Origin: Firm-04 sp946413695 | Lineage (GTDB): Bacteria; Bacillota; Clostridia; Oscillospirales; Ruminococcaceae | Assembly (NCBI GenBank): GCA_946413695.1 | Contig: CAMKLV010000007.1 | Coordinates: forward strand, 1 to 64,000 | Reading direction: 5' to 3' | Length of the DNA stretch: 64,000 bases | In this document: positions 43,177 through 51,599 of the stretch, one piece after another | How the letters are laid out: each line of letters opens with the position of its first letter | Position numbering within the stretch: the first letter of the stretch is position 1 | The notes under the pieces: generated by a model | Databases searched by the model: none | What the model saw: the letters and a program-made list of their open reading frames with translations, nothing else | What the model was told of the DNA's origin: nothing | Translations under genes and position numbers: made by a program

Positions 43177-43619
43177 GTGTACCATTCGCATTAAAATTCC
43201 GAATTTAGAAGCATTTTTCCGCTTCGTGTACGCTAATTTCAAGCCAATTGCACACGAAACTGTACACGAGCTCAAACGCGGCGATATGCCCCGTGTACGG
43301 TTCGATGCACACGAAATCGTGTATACCTGCCCTCAACTGAATCATCAATATCAACGAAGATACGATGATTTCTAGCGATTGCCGACTTGAAATTCTGTGT
43401 ACACGAACCCCTCTTTCCAAAATTTGCCTATTTTCAGGCGAAATCCGACTAAGATTAAAACATATAACTGAATATTCTCCGATCCGCCCGGTCTTTTTCA
43501 ACCTTGAAAATCACCGGGCTATTTTTATGCCCTGTTGCTGGGGGTGATGCCGATGTAGACAGATCACGATAACGCTTGCCGCCGGAATCGTGTGCATGTA
43601 CAGCTGAATTGCACACGCC
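43175..43619. repeat. Cluster of short TGYACACGAA repeats in both orientations
   Basis: Direct copies at 43249-43258, 43261-43270, 43306-43315, 43398-43407 and 43610-43619 (last one partial). Inverted copies at 43223-43232, 43290-43300, 43316-43326 and 43588-43596, and a weaker one at 43175-43183. Pairs form palindromes: TGCACACGA-AA-TCGTGTATA at 43306-43324, and TCGTGTGCA/TGCACACGC with a 13-nt gap at 43588-43618. The cluster lies between the attachment site and the first element gene. Binding sites for an ICE regulator or integrase arm sites are the likely meanings. The 43124-43650 stretch holds no convincing gene. Confidence 0.72.
43466..43532 (+). promoter_or_regulatory. Switch-like leader, copy A
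   Basis: AACTGAATAT, then GCCCGGT (43486-43492) pairing with ACCGGGC (43513-43519); the latter overlaps a small hairpin GGGCTATTTTTATGCCC (43516-43532). The two pairings exclude each other. Downstream, GGGGG and ATG-CCG-ATG-TAG resemble a decayed gene start. Confidence 0.55.
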
Positions 43620-43650
43620 GCCCACCGATTACGATCAGGAGGAAACGCAC

Positions 43651-44091
43651 ATGAAGGAAATGATGATGACACTCAAGCTCTATTCCATGCCCGCTGCTGC
43701 CGCAAAGCTCGGTTACAGCCTGCCGTTCATGAACCGCATCTGCCAGCGTGCATTTTGCAGCGGTCGCCCGTTCCTCGTGCTCAAAGACGAGAACGCAAAG
43801 TATTTCATCGAAGCGAACAGCCTGCACCGCTATATCGACACCTGCCCGGACTTTAATCCCTATGAGATTCCCGGCGTCTACGAGCCGGATTCCGATGATG
43901 AGGATGCACCTTTTGACGATACCGTTTTCATACTCGATGACGATATGCTCCCGCAGGTCTGCGGCGTGATGGTCGATGAGGAATGCGCTCCGCTGATCGC
44001 ATACCGCAGAGACGAAATCGCTTATCAGGAGCGGGCTGTCACGGAAATGGAGAAGTTTTTCCGCGCTGTAACCGAAAAGTCTGAAACATGA
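43651..44091 (+). CDS. Small ICE protein with possible HTH, 146 aa
   Basis: Start 43651 has CAGGAGGAAA 7 nt upstream, whereas the frame opens at 43576 without a site. Residues 8-35 (SMPAAAAKLGYSLPFMNRIC) could form a winged or excisionase-like helix-turn-helix, followed by a short basic beta turn. The middle is acidic and the C-terminus helical. As the first gene beside the attachment site and behind the repeat cluster, it may be a regulator or directionality factor. I do not recognise the family firmly. Confidence 0.6.
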   Translation: MKEMMMTLKLYSMPAAAAKLGYSLPFMNRICQRAFCSGRPFLVLKDENAKYFIEANSLHRYIDTCPDFNPYEIPGVYEPDSDDEDAPFDDTVFILDDDMLPQVCGVMVDEECAPLIAYRRDEIAYQERAVTEMEKFFRAVTEKSET

Positions 44092-44158
44092 TTCCCCACT
44101 ATCGGCAAGAATCATACAGAATTCAAGCATTCATTTTGCCGATAATCTCGACCTTGAC

Positions 44159-44239
44159 AACTGAATATCTCTTTTCAAGCCCGGTATTATGATGCGCAAA
44201 TCCTATCTACTATTATAATACCGGGCTATTTATATGCCC
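44159..44239 (+). promoter_or_regulatory. Switch-like leader, copy B
   Basis: The same module as at 43466-43532: AACTGAATAT (44159-44168), AGCCCGGTATTAT (44178-44190) pairing with its complement at 44215-44227, overlapping the small hairpin GGGCTATTTATATGCCC (44223-44239). It directly precedes the conjugation operon (ribosome site at 44248). Another inverted repeat, TATCGGCAA/TTGCCGATA, lies at 44100-44144. Confidence 0.6.
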
Positions 44240-44260
44240 ATTTGACAGGAGGGATGAAGA

Positions 44261-46612
44261 TTGAACATGAGCGAAGATGTGACCGCCGTTTCGATGCAGG
44301 TGTCTGAAAAAGCAGCAGAAGCGGCACTTTCCGCTTTCAAGTCTGTGCTGGATTCGGTCGGTCGGCTGTTCCGCGAGTTGCTCGGCATGGAGCATGACCG
44401 GGCAAGAGCAAGAGCACAGATGAAAGCGGCAAAAGGCGGCAGTCAGGCTCCCGAAAAGACCAAGCCGCCGAATGTATCGGCAACAAACCTGACCGGCATC
44501 AAGCCCGGCGAGGTATCCCTGAAAGACCTTGCCGAGAATGCCCGCAACACCGGCGAAGCCCTGTCGGTCGCACAGAACGGCTTTTCGCAGGAGGACCGGA
44601 AAGCAATCGCCCGAACCGCGAAGAAGTACGGCATTCCGGTGGCTTTCTCCAATACGAAAGGCAAGAACAACCTCTATGCGAATGTCCGCAGCGGCGATCT
44701 GCCCATTTTCAAGCAGATCTGTACGGAGTGCATTAAGGAAAAGATTGCCGTACAGCCGGAAACACTCGGTAATTTCAAGGTGCAGCCGTGGGAAGTCCCC
44801 CACCTGACTGCCATGCTGAAAGCCCATGATCTTCCGGCGGTGTTCGTTGAGACGAAGTCAGGCGATCAGTACTGCCTGCATGATGTGAAGCATCAGGACG
44901 CAGTACGGATTGTCCGCGAGGAATTTGTCGCCAAGTGCAAGGAAATCGAGAAGCAGTTTTCCTTTGATAAAGACGAAACCGGCTTCTATACGCTGAAAGA
45001 TCTGCATTCCGGCAGAGAGATTTCCTTCGACCAGATTCCGGACAAGGCAACGGTCTCGCAGCATATTCAGACGCAGTTCGGCTATGATCCGGTCAAGGCT
45101 GACCTTGCTGCGGCGAAATTCGGAGAGGAAGCACTAAAGGGAAAGCAGAAAGAGCAGTATTTCAGCAGCAGCGCGCAAAATGAGTTTTCCCGTATCGAGA
45201 GCAATGTCACGCTGGAAGGCGAAAGACTTTATGCAAAGCCGTTCGGATGCTGGTATGTGCAGCCGAAGAAGGACGAGAAACCGCGCGTGGTGTTCCGCAA
45301 TCAGTCCGGCAAATATGCCGTGCTGGAGCCGCAGAGCATGACGCGGGCAAAAATGCGCAGCCTGCTGACCGAACAGCTCGGCATCACTGACCGCAGAACG
45401 CTCGATGCCCTGACAGATAAGGCTGACCGTGTGACAGACTTCTATGCAAGGCAGGATACCAAACTGCTTACAGCTGAGAAATCCTTTCAAATGGAAGATT
45501 TTGAGACGGAAAAGATCATCGAGCACAAATACACCGGGGCAAGCGGTATAGAGTATGTCACGAAACAGAAGCCGCTGGATTCGGTGGAGAACAGCATTCA
45601 GCGCACCGGAAAGGACAGCTTCACGGTCAACACCGTGTTCCGGTCTACGGAGATCACGGACAAGGGCGAATCTATCCCGCATGAGCAGACCGAAAAGCTG
45701 GATTTCACGCTTTCGGACAAGAAGCGCACGCTGCATTTTCTTTCGGCGATGTATATGGATGCCGGTATGAGTGAAGCCGATGCAAAATCTATGGCAAAGG
45801 AGGTTTACAGCAAGGCGGAGGCACAGAGTCCGGAGACCGTTCTCCGGATCGAGGAAGTCCGGCAAAACTCGATGACAGTTGCCTACGGCAAAGCATCCGT
45901 GGTTCTCTCTACCGCTGACCGTCAGGAAGCGGCAGAGAAGATCGCAGGGCTCGGCGTATCCCCACAGACGGCGGAAACGATGGTCGAAAAAGCACAGGAA
46001 ATCCGCGTAGATGCGGTAAAGGAGCGTGTTGCGGCAGTGCAGGCACAGCAGACGGATTTCAATACGGCGATGAATCACCTGACTGACCGCGAGGAACGCG
46101 CAATCGACACAATGATCGTGTGCAGCGCGGCAGAACCGCAGAAACATATTGCGGTGGAAGGAGGACACAATGGCGCGCGTGTGGTTCATGATTATGCTGT
46201 GCGCGATGGTGACAAGCAGCTCGCAGCGTTCACGGACGCAGAAACGACGGACGCGAACGGCAAGCCTGTACGCGGAGAGGACGGCAAAACCGCATGGTCG
46301 GCACTCAAATCGGAAATGCTCGAAGCGTCCGGCATGGATAAGGATTCTGTGCTGACCTTCCGTTCGCAGGAAGAATACGAGCAGTATCTTGCGGATACGG
46401 AAATGCTCAAAGAAGCCGATGAAATGCCTGATGCTGACGATCTCGCTGAAGCCGCACACGGCAACGGTCATGAACTGCATCCGGACGGCAATGTACTGGA
46501 TGAACTGCACAAGGAAACACCGCTGCCCGATGCAAAGCCCGATCTGCCCGTACCGGATGCTCCTGAGATTCCGGATATGCCGAAGCCTTCGCCGAGAGGG
46601 GCGAGAAGATGA
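44261..46612 (+). CDS. PcfB/DUF3801-family conjugation protein with long C-terminal extension, 783 aa
   Basis: The first 160 residues match PcfB/DUF3801 (GEVSLKDLAENARNTGEAL, GIPVAFSNTKGKNNLYANVR), a factor that links the relaxosome to the coupling protein. PcfB is usually about 150 residues; here several hundred more residues follow, with repeated alpha-beta units and an acidic, Pro-rich C-terminus (DAKPDLPVPDAPEIPDMPKP). The TTG start at 44261 has AGGAGG 7 nt upstream; ATG 44267 is possible. Its stop overlaps virD4 (ATGA). The extension may bring extra DNA- or protein-binding functions. Confidence 0.78.
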   Translation: MNMSEDVTAVSMQVSEKAAEAALSAFKSVLDSVGRLFRELLGMEHDRARARAQMKAAKGGSQAPEKTKPPNVSATNLTGIKPGEVSLKDLAENARNTGEALSVAQNGFSQEDRKAIARTAKKYGIPVAFSNTKGKNNLYANVRSGDLPIFKQICTECIKEKIAVQPETLGNFKVQPWEVPHLTAMLKAHDLPAVFVETKSGDQYCLHDVKHQDAVRIVREEFVAKCKEIEKQFSFDKDETGFYTLKDLHSGREISFDQIPDKATVSQHIQTQFGYDPVKADLAAAKFGEEALKGKQKEQYFSSSAQNEFSRIESNVTLEGERLYAKPFGCWYVQPKKDEKPRVVFRNQSGKYAVLEPQSMTRAKMRSLLTEQLGITDRRTLDALTDKADRVTDFYARQDTKLLTAEKSFQMEDFETEKIIEHKYTGASGIEYVTKQKPLDSVENSIQRTGKDSFTVNTVFRSTEITDKGESIPHEQTEKLDFTLSDKKRTLHFLSAMYMDAGMSEADAKSMAKEVYSKAEAQSPETVLRIEEVRQNSMTVAYGKASVVLSTADRQEAAEKIAGLGVSPQTAETMVEKAQEIRVDAVKERVAAVQAQQTDFNTAMNHLTDREERAIDTMIVCSAAEPQKHIAVEGGHNGARVVHDYAVRDGDKQLAAFTDAETTDANGKPVRGEDGKTAWSALKSEMLEASGMDKDSVLTFRSQEEYEQYLADTEMLKEADEMPDADDLAEAAHGNGHELHPDGNVLDELHKETPLPDAKPDLPVPDAPEIPDMPKPSPRGARR

Positions 46613-49122
46613 GCCAAAAACTGACCGTCCCGCATCCCCGAAAGAAAATAGACAAGACAACCCTGATCGTGCTGAGCGTGATCGGGGTTGTCCTGTTGAT
46701 CGGCTGTGTTGTGCTTGGCGCTGCATTTGATTACGCCCTCGGCGCGGACGGCTCGATTGACGGCAGCAAGATCAGTCCGGCATTTCGCTATGTTACCTCG
46801 CATCCGGAAGTCATAATTTCGGCAATCACGAAAAAGGACGGCTATGTTCCGAAGATGCTGTTTGTCGGTGTCTGTGTGATTGGCATCTTCGCCCTCTACA
46901 AGTACAGCGAGGAGCCGAAACGCCTGCATCGGCGCGGTACGGAGCACGGTTCTGCAAAGTGGGCGGATGAAAAGGAAGTTCGTGCGCTGGCAGAAAAGGA
47001 GAAAAAGCCGTATCAACTGGCGCTGCGGGATGAAAACGGCGGGTATCTGTATGATGACAAGGGCGAATTCATCTGCGCTGAGGTTGATTACAATATCGTG
47101 CTGGCGAAGGATGTGTACCTAGCGCTGAACACGAAACAGCACCGGCTGAATCTGAACACGCTGGTGATCGGCGGTTCCGGTTCAGGCAAAACGCTGTTCT
47201 GGGTCATCACGAACATCTTGCAGCTCAATACCTCGTTCGTCATTACCGATCCGAAGGGCGAAATCTATCAGGCGACAGCGAAGCTATTGCGTGAAGCGGG
47301 CTATGAAGTCCGCGTATTTAACACGATTCAGATGGAACACTCGAACAACTATAACCCGTTCCATTACATCTATGATCACAACGGCGATCTCAGCGAGGAC
47401 AATGTCAAGAAAATGGCGGATGTGCTGTTTCAGGCGACAAAGGGCGACGGCGACAAGGAAGATTTCTGGAGCCAAAAGGGACAAACAGTGATTCTGGCGC
47501 TGATGTTTCTGCTGATTGAGCAGTCGGAATATGATGCGCTGTTTGATGAAAACGGCAAGATCATCCCCGGTACGCGCGATGAGACAAATCTCAATTTCTA
47601 TGCACTCACGGTGAAAATGCGTGACTTACAGTATCCGCCACAGGGTTCGCAGAAGCCGGACGGGTTCTTCCTGACGCAGAATCCCGGCGAGAGTGATGCG
47701 GAGTTTGCAGCTCGACAGGAAAAAGGATTTCTCTGCCCGCTTGACCGCGAGTTTCTGGAATTGCAGCGCCGCAAGCCGGATACGCTGGCATACCGGCTGT
47801 ATAAGGAAATCCGCAACGCACCGGAGGAAACGGGTCAGTCGTTTGTATCGAGTGCAAATGTCAAGACTTTCTGGTTCAATCTGACGAACCTGAAAAATCT
47901 GACCTGCTGTGACAATGTGCATCTGGAAACACTCGGCGATAAGAAGACGGCGCTGTTTATCATCATTTCCGCGACAAACGCCACCTACAACTTTCTCGCG
48001 TCGATGCTGTATACGCAACTGTTCGATACGCTCTCCAATCGTGCGAATTTCAAATATCACGGAACGCTTCCGGTTCATGTGAGATGCCTGATGGATGAGA
48101 TGGCGAATATCGGGCAAATTCCAGACTTTGACAAGGTCATCGCTTTTGTCCGGTCTATGGGAATGAGCCTGAATGTGATTATCCAGAATCTTGCGCAGCT
48201 CAAGGCGCGATACGAAAAGACATGGGAGGTCATCACCGGAAACTGCGATTCTACGATCTTTCTGGGCGGAAAGGAGGAAACCACGCTCAAATCCATTTCG
48301 GAACAGCTCGGAAAGGAAACGATTGATGTCAAAGGGCAGAACCGGACAAAGGGCAAGCAGTCAAGTACATCGGAAAACAACAGCATTTTGGGGCGCGAGC
48401 TGATGCAGCAGAATGAGCTGGCGACCATGCCAATCAGTGATTGTATCGTCATGATACGATCAAAAGATCCGGTCTATGCCGCAAAGTATCCGGCATTCGA
48501 TCATCCGAATTTCTGCTTCACCGGTCTGGCTGATGACGAAAACCGTGCAGATATTACGCAGATCCGCTCGGTATCTGTTGCGGAATTTGAGGCGGAGCAG
48601 AAAGCGCAGCGGTCAAGGGCGATTCAGCAGTATAAAGCTGCCGTCGCTGCGGCAAAGTCGGAAGAAAAACCGGATACTGTCATCTACAAGGCTCCGGAAC
48701 CGGTCGTGACTGCCGAAGAAATCCCTACAAGCTACGAGGATATTCTGGACATGGACACGGAGATCACATCCGTATCCGATGATGAAACCTATGCCGACAA
48801 TACCCACTATTACGGCATTCCCGATGACGAGATTGAGAGCCGAGATATGGGTGAAGCAATCAGACAGAGAGAGGATGATGCAGATGAAGAAACCGAGATT
48901 GCCCCCGCTGTGATTGACGAGGACGGCGATATTTCAATTCCGCCGGATTTGGAGGAACCTGAAATCGGTCCGTACTACGGTGAACCCGACGAGGAACCGG
49001 AATTTAATCCGGATCTCCCCGACGAGGAATTAACCGCGGATATTTCAACGGAAGAGCATTTTCCCGACGCAACGGGAAGAATCGGAGATTCGAAATATCT
49101 CGGACATACTTTCAACGACTAA
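46609..49122 (+). CDS. VirD4/TraG type IV coupling protein, 837 aa
   Basis: Hexameric ATPase that brings the relaxosome to the secretion channel. Two transmembrane helices lie at residues 17-40 and 82-98. The motor domain has Walker A GGSGSGKT near residues 188-195, DPKGEIYQ, and Walker B with LMDEMANIGQIPDFDK near 495. A long acidic C-terminal tail (residues about 690-837) may be a substrate-docking region. ATG 46609 overlaps the PcfB stop. It is the core gene of the transfer operon with VirB4 downstream. Confidence 0.95.
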   Translation: MSQKLTVPHPRKKIDKTTLIVLSVIGVVLLIGCVVLGAAFDYALGADGSIDGSKISPAFRYVTSHPEVIISAITKKDGYVPKMLFVGVCVIGIFALYKYSEEPKRLHRRGTEHGSAKWADEKEVRALAEKEKKPYQLALRDENGGYLYDDKGEFICAEVDYNIVLAKDVYLALNTKQHRLNLNTLVIGGSGSGKTLFWVITNILQLNTSFVITDPKGEIYQATAKLLREAGYEVRVFNTIQMEHSNNYNPFHYIYDHNGDLSEDNVKKMADVLFQATKGDGDKEDFWSQKGQTVILALMFLLIEQSEYDALFDENGKIIPGTRDETNLNFYALTVKMRDLQYPPQGSQKPDGFFLTQNPGESDAEFAARQEKGFLCPLDREFLELQRRKPDTLAYRLYKEIRNAPEETGQSFVSSANVKTFWFNLTNLKNLTCCDNVHLETLGDKKTALFIIISATNATYNFLASMLYTQLFDTLSNRANFKYHGTLPVHVRCLMDEMANIGQIPDFDKVIAFVRSMGMSLNVIIQNLAQLKARYEKTWEVITGNCDSTIFLGGKEETTLKSISEQLGKETIDVKGQNRTKGKQSSTSENNSILGRELMQQNELATMPISDCIVMIRSKDPVYAAKYPAFDHPNFCFTGLADDENRADITQIRSVSVAEFEAEQKAQRSRAIQQYKAAVAAAKSEEKPDTVIYKAPEPVVTAEEIPTSYEDILDMDTEITSVSDDETYADNTHYYGIPDDEIESRDMGEAIRQREDDADEETEIAPAVIDEDGDISIPPDLEEPEIGPYYGEPDEEPEFNPDLPDEELTADISTEEHFPDATGRIGDSKYLGHTFND

Positions 49123-49138
49123 AAAAGGAGAATGTACT

Positions 49139-49480
49139 ATGAAACTGATGAACCAGAAGAACAAGAAGTTTGCGAAGGTCTTTACCGTGCTGTTTACGAT
49201 CGCTGTTGTGACCTCGCTCACCGCGCTTACCGCATTCGCCGCAGGCGGTGCAGGCGGCGGTGGCGGCTCTGAGGCCGCATACCAGTCCACGATCGAGTTT
49301 TTCATCACCTGGATTCGCCGCATCGGCATGATGGTAGCGTTCGTGGGTGCGATTATGTTCGCGCTTGCAATCAAGAACAACGATGCCGAGCAGAAGCAGG
49401 CCGGTCTGATCACCATGATCGCCGGATTTATTGTCGCCGCGCTCTGCGCCGCATCGGATATGTTCAACCTGTTCGGCTGA
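49139..49480 (+). CDS. VirB2/TrbC-like pilin subunit, 113 aa
   Basis: A signal sequence (KKFAKVFTVLFTIAVVTSLTALTAFAA) ends near residue 35, then a Gly-rich segment (GGAGGGGG) and two hydrophobic helices: IEFFITWIRRIGMMVAFVGAIMF and AGLITMIAGFIVAALCAA. This is the layout of VirB2-like major pilins of type IV secretion. The same unit recurs twice in the next gene. AAAGGAG precedes the ATG. Confidence 0.8.
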   Translation: MKLMNQKNKKFAKVFTVLFTIAVVTSLTALTAFAAGGAGGGGGSEAAYQSTIEFFITWIRRIGMMVAFVGAIMFALAIKNNDAEQKQAGLITMIAGFIVAALCAASDMFNLFG

Positions 49481-49496
49481 TCGCTCCGGCAGGTCT

Positions 49497-49526
49497 GCCC
49501 CGCTCTGCGCGGGGCGGGCTTAGCCC
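49497..49526 (+). other. Two GC-rich hairpins between the pilin genes
   Basis: GCCCCGC (49497-49503) pairs with GCGGGGC (49509-49515), followed at once by GGGC-TTA-GCCC (49516-49526). No T-tract follows, so they may stabilise or process the mRNA to set pilin stoichiometry. Confidence 0.5.
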
Positions 49527-49544
49527 GATCCAAGGAGGAATGCT

Positions 49545-50021
49545 ATGCAAATCTTACCCGCTCTTGCAGCGATTCTCCCGAACACAGGCGCCCCTGAGAA
49601 TCCGGCGTATCTGGCGCAGACGGGGCTGACCTTTTTCGGCACATGGATTTCCCGCATCGGCGGCTTGGTCGCGTTTATCGGCGCGATCAAGTTTGCGCTG
49701 TCGATCAAATCCGATGAAACAAGAGATCAGCTTCCGGCACTGCTCACAATGGTATCCGGCTTCATGATTCAGGCGGCGATCTCGAATCTCGGTAACTTTG
49801 AGCTCGCAACAACAAATGCCGAAACGATTTTTCAGAATATCCTGCTGTTCATCGGTCGGTGGACGCGGCGTGTCGGCGCAGCGGGTACGCTGGTCGGCGC
49901 GGTGATGTTCGGCTTCTCGGTCAAGGATAACAACGCGGTCGGCAAGGTCGGTGCGCTCAAAACCTTTGCTGCCGGTGCAATCGTGGTGTCTGTGTCGGGC
50001 ATCCTGCACACTTTTGTATAA
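49545..50021 (+). CDS. VirB2-like protein with an internal duplication, 158 aa
   Basis: Two copies of the pilin unit of the previous gene are joined: residues about 28-82 (FFGTWISRIGGLVAFIGAIK) and 100-155 (LFIGRWTRRVGAAGTLVGAV). Each copy ends in a helix (LTMVSGFMIQAAIS, FAAGAIVVSVSGIL). There is no cleavable signal like the one in the upstream paralogue. Fused double pilins would add a fixed partner to the pilus or a membrane ring. AAGGAGG precedes the ATG. The repeat is seen directly; the pilin role is by similarity. Confidence 0.75.
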   Translation: MQILPALAAILPNTGAPENPAYLAQTGLTFFGTWISRIGGLVAFIGAIKFALSIKSDETRDQLPALLTMVSGFMIQAAISNLGNFELATTNAETIFQNILLFIGRWTRRVGAAGTLVGAVMFGFSVKDNNAVGKVGALKTFAAGAIVVSVSGILHTFV

Positions 50022-50033
50022 AGGGGGTATCGT

Positions 50034-51191
50034 ATGAAAACAGCACTGTTATCCCCGAAAGAAAAACTGCGGCGATTTCACCGCAATATCTATATTTTCA
50101 TCATTGTCGCGGGCATCTTCAATATCTTTTTTCCGCTGGTCGCGCACGCGGATATTTTCAATAACGATGTGCAGGATGTCTACGCGACAATTACGGAAAA
50201 TGTGGACGAAACGAATGAAATCCTCAAAAGCGCATTCAAGTTTACACAGGTATCGCCGTATACGGTTGTCAACAGCGTCGGCGGCAGCGCAGGCACGATC
50301 GGCGGCGCAATTCGCACAGCTACACAGAACCTCGCGCTCATTGTCTCCGTTCTGTTATTAATGGTAGAGTTTTTCCGGAAAACAACCAATTTCGAGTGGT
50401 CAAGCAAATGGGAGAACATCCTGATTTTTCTGGTAAAACTCATTGTCGTCAAGCAAGTCGTACAGAACGCTGACCTGATCATCGAGTACATCTACAAGGG
50501 CTTTAATACGATCAACCGGGCTGCGACGAGCAGCAACATGAACTTCCTGCCTGCCGGTCACAAGGTCACATATTCCATTTCGATTGGCGAATCGCTGCTG
50601 AAAGATGTGGTGCAGGCGGATCACTGGTATCAGGGATGGATCAAGTTCTGGGAGAATGTCGGCGCTGGCGAAACGCGGCATAACTACACCTACATTATCT
50701 CGCAGGACGCGGTCAAAATGTTCTATCCGCACGCCGTATTCCCGTCCGGAACTGCCGTGCGGTTTGAGGATCACGCATTCGGCAATCCGACTTCTGCCCT
50801 GACCTTTAACCCGACAATCGAGATCATTCTCTGGCAGCCATATTTTCTCGCGATGAAAGCGATTGCCTACATGATCTTCGTGGTGACAATCGGGCGGCTG
50901 TTTGAGTTGTCTGTGTATACGATCTTCGCACCGCTGCCCATTGCGACTTTTGCAAGTGACACCACACATGATGTGGCAAAATCGTTCATCAAAAACTACA
51001 TCGCGACGGTCATTCAGATCGCGGTGATTGTGGTCATGTTTATCGTTTATCTCGCTGTAGCGCAGTATTTCGCAAATCATACTTCCGGACTCAGCTCACT
51101 CAAACTCATTCAGTTTATTGCCCTCATTTCATTGGGCTTGGGCGTCATGAAATCCGGAAACTGGTCAAAGAAAATCTGCGGCGCAGCGTAA
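50034..51191 (+). CDS. VirB6/TrbL-like conjugal transfer protein (CD1112 family), 385 aa
   Basis: An integral channel protein of the secretion system, with an N-terminal signal-type helix (NIYIFIIVAGIFNIFFPLVAHA), a soluble segment and about six further helices. The signature IAYMIFVVTIGRLFELSVYT, IFAPLPIATFASD and SFIKNYIATVIQIAVIVVM is that of the CD1112-type VirB6. It probably spans the inner membrane as channel core. AAAGGGGG precedes the ATG and it is 12 nt from the double pilin gene. Confidence 0.9.
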   Translation: MKTALLSPKEKLRRFHRNIYIFIIVAGIFNIFFPLVAHADIFNNDVQDVYATITENVDETNEILKSAFKFTQVSPYTVVNSVGGSAGTIGGAIRTATQNLALIVSVLLLMVEFFRKTTNFEWSSKWENILIFLVKLIVVKQVVQNADLIIEYIYKGFNTINRAATSSNMNFLPAGHKVTYSISIGESLLKDVVQADHWYQGWIKFWENVGAGETRHNYTYIISQDAVKMFYPHAVFPSGTAVRFEDHAFGNPTSALTFNPTIEIILWQPYFLAMKAIAYMIFVVTIGRLFELSVYTIFAPLPIATFASDTTHDVAKSFIKNYIATVIQIAVIVVMFIVYLAVAQYFANHTSGLSSLKLIQFIALISLGLGVMKSGNWSKKICGAA

Positions 51192-51203
51192 AGGAGGTGC
51201 GGC

Positions 51204-51599
51204 ATGTTATCTATGAAGATTCCGGCGGAGATTCAGGAATATAAGTCAAAACTCATTTTCGGGCTGTCGGCACGGCAGTTCTTCTCAATCGCCGGAGCGG
51301 TTCTGGTCGGCGTACCGATCGGCGTTTTCGGGCGCGGGCGCATCTCCGGCGATGTGCTGCCGTGGTTCGTGATTGTCGCCGTCATGCCGTTTTTCGCGTT
51401 CGGTTTCTTCACATTCAAGGGAATGCGCTTTGAGGAGCTCGTCAAAGCGATGTGCAATATGGGGTTTCGTCCGCAGATTCGTGTTTACGAGGACGCGGAC
51501 GGAATCTTTGAAGAACTGCATACGGAACTGATTGAGGAAGAAATCGTGCGGCAGCGAATCAGCAGCGGAGAATATTTCAGAAAGGATGATGTGGGGTGA
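51204..51599 (+). CDS. PrgI family protein (VirB3-like), 131 aa
   Basis: A small membrane protein that sits next to VirB4. The N-terminus has the PrgI pattern (IPAEIQEYKSKLIFGLSARQ), followed by two transmembrane helices (FSIAGAVLVGVPIGVFG, WFVIVAVMPFFAFGFF) and an acidic tail. AAAGGAGG precedes ATG 51204. The stop overlaps the GTG start of virB4, so the two are coupled. Confidence 0.9.
   Translation: MLSMKIPAEIQEYKSKLIFGLSARQFFSIAGAVLVGVPIGVFGRGRISGDVLPWFVIVAVMPFFAFGFFTFKGMRFEELVKAMCNMGFRPQIRVYEDADGIFEELHTELIEEEIVRQRISSGEYFRKDDVG

Noticed and set aside
43124..43650. CRISPR array in the repeat-rich stretch
   Set aside because: Repeats are about 10 nt, in both orientations and unevenly spaced, with no spacer pattern and no cas genes.
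43576..43650. Extended start of the 146-aa ICE gene
   Set aside because: The CAGGAGGAAA site and ATG 43651 are clear; the extension overlaps the last repeat copies.
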